A DNA stretch of 58,392 nucleotides from Megasphaera geminata F0357 (GTDB taxonomy: Bacteria > Bacillota > Negativicutes > Veillonellales > Megasphaeraceae): positions 1-58,392 of the forward strand of contig NZ_JH417560.1 of assembly GCF_000239275.1 (NCBI RefSeq). The letters run 5' to 3'. The notes beneath the pieces were generated by a model. It saw only the letters and a list, made by a program, of their open reading frames with translations, was not told the origin of the DNA and made no database searches. Numbering within the stretch: position 1 is the first letter of the stretch; each line of letters starts with the position of its first letter. Of the stretch, positions 9,926 to 17,586 are shown piece by piece. The translations under genes and the position numbers were made by a program.

Positions 9926-9954
9926 TTGACACATACCCCCATGGGGTATATATA
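9926..9954 (+). promoter_or_regulatory. csoR-copA promoter with overlapping CsoR operator
   Basis: TTGACA at 9926-9931 and TATATA at 9949-9954 are 17 bases apart. The spacer holds ATACCCCCATGGGGTAT (9933-9949), a near-perfect palindrome of the C-rich/G-rich type known as the CsoR operator. CsoR bound here would block RNA polymerase, and Cu(I) binding would release it. Confidence 0.82.
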
Positions 9955-9991
9955 TAAGATATATTCAAGTATATTGCTCAGGAGACTTATT

Positions 9992-10312
9992 ATGGTAAAA
10001 GAGAGCAAGTGTTGCTGCACGACGAACATAAAATTGAAATATCGCAATAAAGAAGACAAAGAATATAGACAACTTGTCTGTCGATTAAATCGTATTGAAG
10101 GACAAATCCGAGGTATAAGAAAAATGCTTGAAGATGATCGTTATTGTGTTGATATCCTAACTCAAGTCAGCGCCGTTCAATCTGCTTTAAACGCGTTTAG
10201 CAAAGAGCTTCTGGGACAACATATCAAAAGCTGTGTCGTTCATGATATTCAAGAAGGAAAGACTGAAGTCGTCGATGAGCTAGTGGTACTTCTACAAAAA
10301 ATGATGAAATAG
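9992..10312 (+). CDS. csoR: CsoR-family copper-sensing repressor
   Basis: A 106-residue all-helical repressor. Copper ligands of the family fit RYCVDIL (first Cys) and HIKSCV (His and second Cys, three residues between). The family core [19 protein letters not shown] is present at about 31-49. An N-terminal KCCC cluster is an addition. Start chosen at ATG 9992, preceded by AGGAG at 9980-9984. The gene follows its own operator-promoter and is 9 bases before copA, so it is an autoregulated copper operon. A nickel or sulfane-sulfur sensor is less likely given the copper ATPase. Confidence 0.92.
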   Translation: MVKESKCCCTTNIKLKYRNKEDKEYRQLVCRLNRIEGQIRGIRKMLEDDRYCVDILTQVSAVQSALNAFSKELLGQHIKSCVVHDIQEGKTEVVDELVVLLQKMMK

Positions 10313-10321
10313 GTGATGTAA

Positions 10322-13108
10322 ATGAAGCATGAAAAGTTTGAAGTCACAGGCATGACTTGTTCGGCTTGCTCAAGCCGTGTGGAAAAGGCGGTTTCCCAAT
10401 TACCCGGTATAAACAAAGCAAGTGTTAATCTCCTTACAAACAGTATGCAGGTCGATTTTGACGACTCGGTTTTATCTGAACAGGACATTATCAATGCCGT
10501 TATCAAAGCCGGCTATGAGGCTTTTGTAACCGCTTCTTCCACCGCTCAAGCACGGCCGGTAAAAAATAGCGCCTCATCCGGTGCCGCCGCGGCTGTTACA
10601 GCGATGAAGAAACGCCTTATCTGGTCTGTTATTTTCCTCATTCCGACCATGTACATTGCTTCTCACAATATGTTCAAAGCCGTTTTTGGTCTACCTGTAC
10701 CTGAATATATTGTCTCCCTTTTTGACGGGCCGCAAAATGCGATTACCTATGCATTTGCACAATTTATTCTCATCTTACCAATCCTTTATCTGAACAGACA
10801 TTATTACATAAACGGTTTCAAAAGTCTTTTCCAAGGGGCTCCCAACATGGATAGTCTAGTCGGGCTCGGTTCTGCCGCTTCAGCCTTTTTCGGTATTTTT
10901 GCCATCTTCCGCATCGGCTGGGGACTCGGATACGGCAATATGCTACTCGTTGAAACGTACAGTACAAATCTTTATTTTGAGTCAGCCGGTATGATTGTCA
11001 CTCTTATCACCGTCGGTAAATATATGGAAACCCGTGCCAAGGGAAAAACCAGCGAAGCACTTGAAAAGCTTATAAACCTTGCACCGAAAAATGCCACTGT
11101 AATCAGGAATGATATTGAATCAATTATTCCGGTTAGCGAACTCGTTATCGGCGATGAAATCATCGTTCGTCCCGGCGAAAGCATTCCTGCTGACGGCATT
11201 GTTTCCAAAGGAACAACAAGTATTGATGAATCCGCCATCACAGGTGAAAGTATTCCTGTCGACAAACAACCCGGTGACACGGTTACGGCGGCGACACTGA
11301 ATAAAGCCGGAGCTATCCATATGACGGCCAAACGTATCGGTGCGGATACAACTATCAGTCAGATTATTCACCTCGTTGATGAAGCCAGCAGCAGTAAGGC
11401 TCCAATTGCCAAAACAGCCGATAAAATTGCGGGCATCTTTGTGCCTGTTGTTATTACCATTGCCTTGATCACGACTGCGATTTGGTATTTTTTCATGGGA
11501 GCGGATCCTGAATTCTCCTTTTCTCTCGGCATTTCCGTCCTCGTCATTTCTTGCCCCTGCGCTCTCGGTTTAGCCACGCCTGTAGCAATTATGGTAGGCA
11601 CCGGCAAAGGGGCGGAAAACGGCATCCTTATTAAATCGGGCGAAGCTCTCGAACAAGCACACGTTATTGATACGGTCGTAATGGATAAAACCGGCACTAT
11701 TACGGAAGGAAAGCCTGTTGTCACAGACATTATTCCCTTAGGTATGACGGCTGATAAACTTTTACCAATCGCGGCGGGACTTGAAAGTAAAAGCGAACAT
11801 CCCCTGGCTACGGCCGTTGTGGATTATGCCAAAGACAAAGGCATATCTCCCGTACAGATAAGTAACTTCTCCGCCATTTTCGGCAAAGGCGTTCGCGCTA
11901 ACATTAACGGTGAACCCTGGTATGCCGGCAACGCCCGTCTGATGACGGAAAACAACATTTCCGTTACAACTGTAGAAAAAAAATTGAATCACCTTGCCGA
12001 TGACGGCAAAACACCTCTCCTCTTCGCTACAAAAAATACTGTCCAAGGTATTATTGCGGTCGCCGACATTGAAAAACCGACAAGTTCCCAGGCAATCGAT
12101 CTTTTCAAAAAAATGGGGATCAATGTAATTATGCTCACAGGTGATAATACGCGAACTGCTAAAGCCATACAAAAGCGGCTGCACATTCCTCAAATAATAG
12201 CAGAAGTTTTACCGCAGGATAAAGAAAAATATATTGCTAAACTCCAGGCCGAGGGTCATCAAGTTGCCATGATCGGGGATGGGATTAATGACGCACCGGC
12301 CCTTATGAAAGCCGACCTGGGAATTGCAATCGGCGCCGGCACGGACGTTGCCATTGAAAGTGCCGATGCGGTACTCATAAAAAATGATCTTCTGGATGCC
12401 GTAACAGCTGTCCGCCTAAGTAAAGCCGTTATCAAAAATATTAAAGAAAATCTCTTCTGGGCCTTTATTTACAACATCATCGGTATTCCTCTCGCAGCCG
12501 GTCTCCTCTATCCCGCTTTCGGTATCAAACTTAACCCTGTGATCGGCGCCGCCGCAATGAGTATGAGCAGTTTTTGCGTTGTTATGAACGCTTTGCGGTT
12601 ACGTTTTTTTAACGCAACTTATCCTAATGTTTCACGTGAAACAAGCACTGAACCAAACGAATCCGAAAAAACTACTATACACACCTGCTTGACTATTGAC
12701 GGCATGACGTGTGCCCATTGCCAAAAACAGGTGCATGATGCCCTTTCGGTCATCCCCGGTGTAACAGCCGTAACCGTCGACCTGAAAGGCAAATCGGCCC
12801 GTATTGAAAGTAATCAAGCTATCCGAACATCTGTCTTTGCTCAAGCGATTACGGATGCAGGCTATACACTAATCATTCCTAAGGAGGAAAAACAAATGGA
12901 AACAACATTAAAAATCGAAGGCATGATGTGTAATCATTGTAAAAAACATGTTGAAGAAGCGCTCTCGGCCATGGATGGCGTTACATCCGTAAAAGTCGAC
13001 CTCGAAACGAAAAGCGCCGACGTAAAAGCAATACGTGAAATTTCAATTGATGAATTTACAAAAGTAATTGCTGACGCAGGCTATGAACTCGTAAATATAC
13101 ACAACTAA
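10322..13108 (+). CDS. copA: Copper-exporting P1B-type ATPase with three HMA domains, two at the C-terminus
   Basis: A 928-residue Cu(I) efflux ATPase of the inner membrane. The N-terminal metal-binding domain has GMTCSACSS (Cys13, Cys16). The ATPase core shows a TGES actuator loop (about 305), the membrane CPC motif SCPCALGLATP (about 410), DKTGT (about 457), an HP locus (SEHPLA) and GDGINDAPAL. Two further HMA domains follow the last membrane helices: GMTCAHCQK near residue 795 and GMMCNHCKK near 867. Usual bacterial CopA has its HMA domains only at the N-terminus. The linker before the second HMA encodes a parS site, and the last HMA has its own Shine-Dalgarno and ATG. Confidence 0.95.
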   Translation: MKHEKFEVTGMTCSACSSRVEKAVSQLPGINKASVNLLTNSMQVDFDDSVLSEQDIINAVIKAGYEAFVTASSTAQARPVKNSASSGAAAAVTAMKKRLIWSVIFLIPTMYIASHNMFKAVFGLPVPEYIVSLFDGPQNAITYAFAQFILILPILYLNRHYYINGFKSLFQGAPNMDSLVGLGSAASAFFGIFAIFRIGWGLGYGNMLLVETYSTNLYFESAGMIVTLITVGKYMETRAKGKTSEALEKLINLAPKNATVIRNDIESIIPVSELVIGDEIIVRPGESIPADGIVSKGTTSIDESAITGESIPVDKQPGDTVTAATLNKAGAIHMTAKRIGADTTISQIIHLVDEASSSKAPIAKTADKIAGIFVPVVITIALITTAIWYFFMGADPEFSFSLGISVLVISCPCALGLATPVAIMVGTGKGAENGILIKSGEALEQAHVIDTVVMDKTGTITEGKPVVTDIIPLGMTADKLLPIAAGLESKSEHPLATAVVDYAKDKGISPVQISNFSAIFGKGVRANINGEPWYAGNARLMTENNISVTTVEKKLNHLADDGKTPLLFATKNTVQGIIAVADIEKPTSSQAIDLFKKMGINVIMLTGDNTRTAKAIQKRLHIPQIIAEVLPQDKEKYIAKLQAEGHQVAMIGDGINDAPALMKADLGIAIGAGTDVAIESADAVLIKNDLLDAVTAVRLSKAVIKNIKENLFWAFIYNIIGIPLAAGLLYPAFGIKLNPVIGAAAMSMSSFCVVMNALRLRFFNATYPNVSRETSTEPNESEKTTIHTCLTIDGMTCAHCQKQVHDALSVIPGVTAVTVDLKGKSARIESNQAIRTSVFAQAITDAGYTLIIPKEEKQMETTLKIEGMMCNHCKKHVEEALSAMDGVTSVKVDLETKSADVKAIREISIDEFTKVIADAGYELVNIHN
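12628..12643. other. parS partition site inside copA
   Basis: TGTTTCACGTGAAACA, a perfect 16-bp palindrome identical to the consensus ParB-binding parS of Firmicutes (TGTTnCACGTGAAACA). It lies in the copA linker codons for NVSRET, about 10.7 kb left of oriC and 8.5 kb from parAB. No second perfect copy was seen in the window. Confidence 0.88.
12881..12898 (+). promoter_or_regulatory. Internal ribosome-binding site and start codon in copA
   Basis: AAGGAGG at 12881-12887 is 8 bases before an in-frame ATG at 12896-12898 (CopA residue 859). The same bases encode the linker PKEEKQ. This is as strong as any initiation site in the window and would yield the last HMA domain as a separate protein. 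Confidence 0.65.
12896..13108 (+). CDS. Putative internally initiated CopZ-like copper chaperone
   Basis: Nested in frame at the end of copA, this 70-residue product starting METTLKIEGMMCNHCKKH is exactly one HMA domain: beta strand, MxCxxC metal loop, helix, and a closing DAGYEL strand. Its size and layout equal the free copper chaperone CopZ. No separate copZ is seen in the operon. Making a soluble chaperone from within copA has a precedent in E. coli, which makes one from the copA message by programmed frameshifting. Whether both the fused and free forms are made here cannot be decided from sequence. Confidence 0.5.
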   Translation: METTLKIEGMMCNHCKKHVEEALSAMDGVTSVKVDLETKSADVKAIREISIDEFTKVIADAGYELVNIHN

Positions 13109-13170
13109 AGAGAGGGTGCAGCAGAGTAAGATAAAATCTTTATTCTGCTGCACCCTCTCTTTAGTATTTT
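13105..13170 (+). terminator. copA terminator
   Basis: A very long hairpin (arms about 25 bases, one internal imperfection) begins at the copA stop codon and runs to 13164: CTAAAGAGAGGGTGCAGCAG pairs with its complement ending TCTCTTTAG. A short T-rich tail follows. Confidence 0.8.
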
Positions 13171-13640
13171 AATTGCATTTTTTCCGGATGTCCTTTCTAA
13201 TCTTAACTCATCTAAGTTAATTTTCCTTATCCATTGTCACCGTATTAACGTGTTTTATATGGCTACGGCAATACCGATTCAGTTAATACCGCATTTACAG
13301 AAATATCGTATTGCAGCCGGAGCACTGACAGCTAGTAAGCCCCGGTGGTTCACTGCTAAGCCGATAAGCACATACAGGCTTTTAGAAAATCTCATTGGAC
13401 AACGTTCCGGTTATCTATCCTTATCGTGCAGTTCTGAATTACTTTCCCAAGTCGGCTGTTTGACGGATCGGCAGAGTTGGGGTTCTCCGGCATTCCTATA
13501 AGCAGCACAAAGTTTTCTGTCTGTACTTACAGTTTTTTCAATTCTTAACCCTCATGTCCCACTTATAGAAATATATCCCGGCTGTTGTAACCATCTGCCA
13601 CCATAAATTTGACGCATTCTCTCATTCTCGCCTATTCTTT
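13165..13640. other. Intergenic stretch with no confident gene
   Basis: About 475 bases between the copA terminator and the ptsI terminator. A plus-strand frame of 83 codons is open at 13250-13501 but has no ribosome-binding site and no recognised domain. On the minus strand a fragment reading KFMVADGYNSRDIF at about 13575-13620 is loosely like the middle of some DDE transposases, followed by stops. It may be a decayed mobile element or an untranslated RNA; nothing here is firm. Confidence 0.3.
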
Positions 13641-13645
13641 TCACA

Positions 13646-13668
13646 CAAAAAGCGTCCTTACGGGCGCT
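13646..13668 (-). terminator. ptsI terminator
   Basis: On the minus strand AGCGCCCGTAAGGACGCT forms a short GC-rich hairpin followed by a T run, directly after the ptsI stop at 13682. Confidence 0.7.
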
Positions 13669-13681
13669 CTTACTCCGCAGT

Positions 13682-15313
13682 TTATTTACTTAGATCAACA
13701 GATGAAATCTTCTCGCGCAGCGATAAAACTGACGGCGGATTAACGGAGAATTCGTCCACGCCCATACGAAGGAAGGTTTCCGCAAGACTCAAATCGGCAC
13801 CGAGTTCACCGCATATACCTACCCAAATACCTTCTTTGTGACCATTTTTTACTGTCATATCAATAAGTCGGAGAACTGCCGGATGATGAGGATCAAAGAA
13901 CTCATCCAAATCGCTCTGTTGCCGGTCAATGGCCAACGTATACTGTGTCAAGTCATTAGATCCGATACTGAAAAAATCAACCTCTTTTGCCAATTCATCA
14001 CTGATGATAGCTGCCGCAGGCGTTTCAATCATAATACCGACCTGCATCTCTTTATCAAAAGGAATTTTTTGCTGTCTCAGCTCATCCTGTACTTGCGAAA
14101 GCAAGATTCGGCTGCGTCGCACTTCATCAACAGAAATAATCAGGGGAAACATGACAGCAATTTTTCCATACGCACTGGCTCGGCAGAGAGCCCGAAGCTG
14201 GGTTTTAAAAAGCTCCGGACGCGTAAGACAGATACGAATAGCTCGCATCCCCATTGCCGGATTTTCTTCTTTTTTCAGATCGAAATAATCAACTTTTTTA
14301 TCGGCTCCGATATCAAGGGTCCTAATAATGACAGTTTTCCCTTGCATCATTTCTGTTATTTTTTTATAAACAACGAATTGCTGTTCTTCCGACGGGTAAC
14401 CAGTATTTTCAAAGTAAAGAAACTCGCTGCGAAAAAGGCCGATACCTTCAGCATCGTTGGCAATAATTTGCGATAAATTGCCGAGATTATCGACATTAGC
14501 AAATACGTTGATTCTCTTACCGTCTGCAGTATATGTTTTTTTACCGCAAAATGTATCGAGATATTTCTTATGTATTACCGCTTCATCCTGCTTTTTCTTC
14601 ATTGCGGCCATCGTAGCGTGATCGGGATCAATGTACACAGTACCTGTAAACCCGTCAATGATAGCGAGCTTACCTTCCACATCAGCAGAAAGAGCGAGGC
14701 CGGTATTAACTACAGCCGGCATACTCAGCGTACGCGCAAGAATAGCGGCATGAGAACTCGTGCTGCCGCAGGACGTGACAAATCCGAGAACTTTATTCGT
14801 ATCAAGCTGAAGTATTTCACCGGGAGATAAATCATCAGCAACAAGGATCGTACCACTATAAGCGGAGAAATCGTCTCTTTTGCCGCCATTTAACTGTCCC
14901 TGTACACGACGGGATATATCAAGAATATCTACAGCCCGTTCTTGCATGTATGCGTCACTCATCGACCGAAACATCTCTGCAAATTGCTGTGCTACCTGTT
15001 CTACTGCCGCTTCAGCATTCATCTTTTCATTGCGAATAAGCCGTTCAATGCCTTCAATATAATCATTATCGTCAAGCATTATCTGATGAACTTCAAAAAT
15101 CGCAGCTTCCGTTTCGCCAATTCTTCCAAGCGCTCTTGCATACAAAGACCTGAGCTGTTCGATCGATATCTTACGGGCCGTTTGAAAACGCTGTACTTCC
15201 GCCTCTGTATCTTTTATATGACACAATGCCGTAAAACCAGTATTTCTACGGAAAAAGGCAAGCGGCCCAGTCGCAATAGCCGGAAAAACCTGCTTTCCCT
15301 GAATGACCAGCAT
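13682..15313 (-). CDS. ptsI: PTS phosphotransferase enzyme I
   Basis: Enzyme I moves phosphate from phosphoenolpyruvate to HPr in the cytoplasm. The 543-residue protein has the phosphohistidine motif GSTSSHAAILARTL at about residues 181-194, the PEP-binding barrel with LFRSEFLYF (about 291-299), GIMIETPAA, GSNDLTQYTLA, and the catalytic Cys in WVGICGELGAD near 500. It is slightly shorter than the usual 570, mostly at the ends, with no missing motif. It lies 12 bases after ptsH on the same strand. No sugar-specific enzyme II is in the window. Confidence 0.96.
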   Translation of the reverse strand: MLVIQGKQVFPAIATGPLAFFRRNTGFTALCHIKDTEAEVQRFQTARKISIEQLRSLYARALGRIGETEAAIFEVHQIMLDDNDYIEGIERLIRNEKMNAEAAVEQVAQQFAEMFRSMSDAYMQERAVDILDISRRVQGQLNGGKRDDFSAYSGTILVADDLSPGEILQLDTNKVLGFVTSCGSTSSHAAILARTLSMPAVVNTGLALSADVEGKLAIIDGFTGTVYIDPDHATMAAMKKKQDEAVIHKKYLDTFCGKKTYTADGKRINVFANVDNLGNLSQIIANDAEGIGLFRSEFLYFENTGYPSEEQQFVVYKKITEMMQGKTVIIRTLDIGADKKVDYFDLKKEENPAMGMRAIRICLTRPELFKTQLRALCRASAYGKIAVMFPLIISVDEVRRSRILLSQVQDELRQQKIPFDKEMQVGIMIETPAAAIISDELAKEVDFFSIGSNDLTQYTLAIDRQQSDLDEFFDPHHPAVLRLIDMTVKNGHKEGIWVGICGELGADLSLAETFLRMGVDEFSVNPPSVLSLREKISSVDLSK

Positions 15314-15325
15314 AAATACCCCCGT

Positions 15326-15583
15326 TTATAAGTTTTCTTTTAAAAACCCCTCAATTTCATGAGCTGCCGCTTCTTCATCAAAGCCGTCAATGGTGACCTT
15401 AATCGTTTCGCCCTGCTTTACCCCAAGAGCCATGACCGTAAAAATCTTTTTCAAATCCGCCTTTTTAGCATCTTTCTCGACAAAAATCCCGGCTTCAAAA
15501 TTTTTTGCCGCTTTGACGAGTAAGCCTGCCGGCCGGGCATGAATGCCCGAGGGATCTGTAATAATATACGTAAATTCTTTCAT
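15326..15583 (-). CDS. ptsH: HPr phosphocarrier protein with Lys at position 46
   Basis: An 85-residue HPr; the phosphorylated His15 lies in GIHARPAG. In Firmicutes HPr the regulatory Ser46, target of HPr kinase, follows LK in the pattern LKS; here residues 44-49 are LKKIFT, so Lys46 replaces Ser. Alignment to Bacillus HPr needs no gap up to this point. It can pass phosphate to enzyme II but cannot carry the P-Ser46 mark needed for CcpA co-repression. Good Shine-Dalgarno (AAGGAGG). First gene of ptsHI. Confidence 0.95.
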   Translation of the reverse strand: MKEFTYIITDPSGIHARPAGLLVKAAKNFEAGIFVEKDAKKADLKKIFTVMALGVKQGETIKVTIDGFDEEAAAHEIEGFLKENL

Positions 15584-15884
15584 GTTAATGCCTCCTTATA
15601 TACCGGAAAGAGTTGCTCTCTGGCGCAAAACAGGATAAAAACAATACATGTCTTTGCCTGTTCATACCATAGGTACTCTAATTATACCACTACTACCAGT
15701 ATAATTAAGCAACAGAAGCATGGAGCCGGCTGTGAAGATCGCACAAAGAGAAATTTTGTATATCTTCCTGCCGTAACAAAGAAATTTATTATTGGTAAGG
15801 GCTAACAAATAACTAAAGTATCTCTGTTTTTATAAGCTGAATACCGCTCTCATAATTATGGGAGCGGTATTCAGCTTATATTTA
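15584..15884. promoter_or_regulatory. ptsH upstream region
   Basis: The 301-base gap holds a minus-strand TATAAT (plus-strand ATTATA at 15681-15686) preceded by TGG, a plausible extended -10 for ptsHI, about 100 bases upstream of the ptsH start. The far part contains the terminator of the carboxypeptidase gene. I see no cre site or riboswitch. Confidence 0.45.
15831..15880 (-). terminator. Terminator of the carboxypeptidase-like gene
   Basis: Inverted repeat of more than 20 bp: TATAAGCTGAATACCGCTCT at 15831-15850 pairs with AGCGGTATTCAGCTTATA ending at 15880, followed on the minus strand by a short T-rich run (TTTTTA-like). It lies directly after the stop at 15885. Confidence 0.75.
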
Positions 15885-16850
15885 TTATACCGCAGAATTT
15901 TGTACAGGAGTATGATACTGTGCCGCAATATCGGTTAAAGTTTGTCCTGCCGGAGCATCACGAAGAACATATGCCGAATCGTCAGGATTCTTCGCATTAT
16001 CAGACATAGTTGTTTCTGTCGGGGCTTCATCTTTTACCTGAGAAAAAGCATAATCCATCAAACGCCGTGCATCACCGGAACGATCATCGGAATTCAGGAC
16101 GGATACAACAAAGGTCTTACCGTCGCGTGTCGCAGATGCCACAAGCGTTGCGCCGCCAAAATCAGTTGCACCCGTTTTAATCCCGTCAGCACCTCTATAA
16201 CCGGATGTAAGAAATTCATTTAATGAATATACTACTTCTTTACCGCCCGTTATATACGGCATTTCAAAGAATGTATATCCGGTAAAAGATTTAAAAGTGC
16301 TGTTATCCATAGCATAGGCTCCGATCTTTGCCAAATCGCGGGCCGTTGAATAATGCTCCTTATCCGGAAGTCCATGAGGATTGACAAAATGTGTGTTTAA
16401 AGCACCGATTAAAGCAGCCTTATCATTCATTCGACGAACAAACTCACTGACTGAAGGGGCAACCGTTACCGCTGTACCGAGAGCCACATCACAACCCGTA
16501 TAAGTCATCATTGCTGTCAAAGCATTACGCACAGTAACAGATTTATCCGGGGAAAGACCGAGAACAGCAACGTCCGAGTCAAGGGTATCCGCCTCAGCGG
16601 AAAGCTTAATCGGTTTATCCAAAAGAGCATCTCCTGCTTCAGCACCTAAAAGAGCCGTCATAATCATAGTCGTGCCTCCGGGATAAAGCTTTTCGTCTGC
16701 ATTTTTTGCATATACTTCAGCACCTGTATCAGCATCCAATACATATGCAGATTGCGCATGTACATCAATATTATTTTCGGCTGCTGTCACGATAGATCCG
16801 CAGAGGCAGAATACGGAAGCAATAATAGCACATTTCTTAAAAAACATCAT
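15885..16850 (-). CDS. D-alanyl-D-alanine carboxypeptidase homologue lacking the catalytic Ser-x-x-Lys
   Basis: A secreted 321-residue protein of the DacF/PBP5 (S11) family. I chose the ATGATG at 16850, with AGAAGGGG about 9 bases upstream, over an in-frame ATG at 16919 that would overlap rsmG; it gives a clean signal peptide ending IVTAAENN. The family landmarks YVLDADTGAEVYAKNADEKLYP, FVNPHGLPD and DGIKTGAT are present. But where the active enzymes read PAS-T-T-K, this one reads PGGTTM (residues 57-62), losing both nucleophile Ser and Lys, and the SxN triad position reads YTGCD (about 117-121). KTG at 225-227 remains. It is probably inactive as a peptidase. Confidence 0.88.
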   Translation of the reverse strand: MMFFKKCAIIASVFCLCGSIVTAAENNIDVHAQSAYVLDADTGAEVYAKNADEKLYPGGTTMIMTALLGAEAGDALLDKPIKLSAEADTLDSDVAVLGLSPDKSVTVRNALTAMMTYTGCDVALGTAVTVAPSVSEFVRRMNDKAALIGALNTHFVNPHGLPDKEHYSTARDLAKIGAYAMDNSTFKSFTGYTFFEMPYITGGKEVVYSLNEFLTSGYRGADGIKTGATDFGGATLVASATRDGKTFVVSVLNSDDRSGDARRLMDYAFSQVKDEAPTETTMSDNAKNPDDSAYVLRDAPAGQTLTDIAAQYHTPVQNSAV

Positions 16851-16872
16851 AGCGTACATCCCCTTCTTGTTC

Positions 16873-17586
16873 TCATAACGGATTTTTTGCGGCAACCTTT
16901 GGTTTACGCGGATATTCAAATGGACTTTCTTTTACCTTTTTAATATAGATGACAGCCCGTATATCCGTCAAGCCGGGAAGAGATTTCATCTGCACAGACT
17001 CTACTTCAGCACCGAGTATTTTCAGCGCATTGACAGCATTTTTTAACTCTTCTTCATATGCGGCCCCTTTAAGTGCAATAAATGTACCGCCTATTTTCAC
17101 ATAAGGCAGCGCCCATTCGGCAAGCACCGGTAAGCGGGCTACGGCCCGTGCCGTAACGACATCAAAAAATTCCCGAAACTCCTTTTTATGAGCTTCTTCT
17201 TCAGCTCTGCCGTGAAGAAAAGATGCATTCTTATAACCGATAGCAGTCGTTACGTCGCGAAGAAAATTCAAACGTTTTTGCAAACTGTCAAAAAAGGTTA
17301 TCTTTAAATCATCGTGCATGATAGCCAACGGTATCCCCGGAAAACCGGCCCCTGTGCCTAAATCAAGAACGGATGCGCCGGCAGCAAAAAATGTTTCATC
17401 ATAACAAGTAAGACTGTCAATAAAGTGCTTTACCGTCACTTCATCCGCTTCCGTAATGGCCGTTAAATTCATGACTCTATTTTTTTCAATAAGCATTTGC
17501 GCAAAGGTCTCAAATTTTTCCAATTGGAGTTCCGAAATGGCTACTTGTGCTTCTGCAAAAAGCGTTTTACCATTACATAGAAACAT
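16873..17586 (-). CDS. rsmG: 16S rRNA (guanine527-N7)-methyltransferase RsmG
   Basis: A 237-residue SAM-dependent methyltransferase. Motif I is VLDLGTGAGFPGIPLAI (about residues 92-108); the RsmG signatures NRVMNLTAI (about 36-44) and FDVVTARAVA (about 139-148) are present. It acts on G527 in the decoding region of 16S rRNA; loss gives low-level streptomycin resistance. It overlaps the end of mnmG by 14 bases, the usual mnmE-mnmG-rsmG order. The Lys/Pro-rich C-terminal tail is a small extension. Confidence 0.95.
   Translation of the reverse strand: MFLCNGKTLFAEAQVAISELQLEKFETFAQMLIEKNRVMNLTAITEADEVTVKHFIDSLTCYDETFFAAGASVLDLGTGAGFPGIPLAIMHDDLKITFFDSLQKRLNFLRDVTTAIGYKNASFLHGRAEEEAHKKEFREFFDVVTARAVARLPVLAEWALPYVKIGGTFIALKGAAYEEELKNAVNALKILGAEVESVQMKSLPGLTDIRAVIYIKKVKESPFEYPRKPKVAAKNPL

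Noticed and set aside
11120-11371. Antisense frames across copA
   Set aside because: Shadows of the copA coding strand with no initiation signals.
13250-13501. Open plus frame of 83 codons before ptsI
   Set aside because: No start signal, no family, and it lies in a probable decayed element; not listed as a gene.
13838-14476. Plus-strand frame of 212 codons opposite ptsI
   Set aside because: Entirely antisense to ptsI and without domain features.
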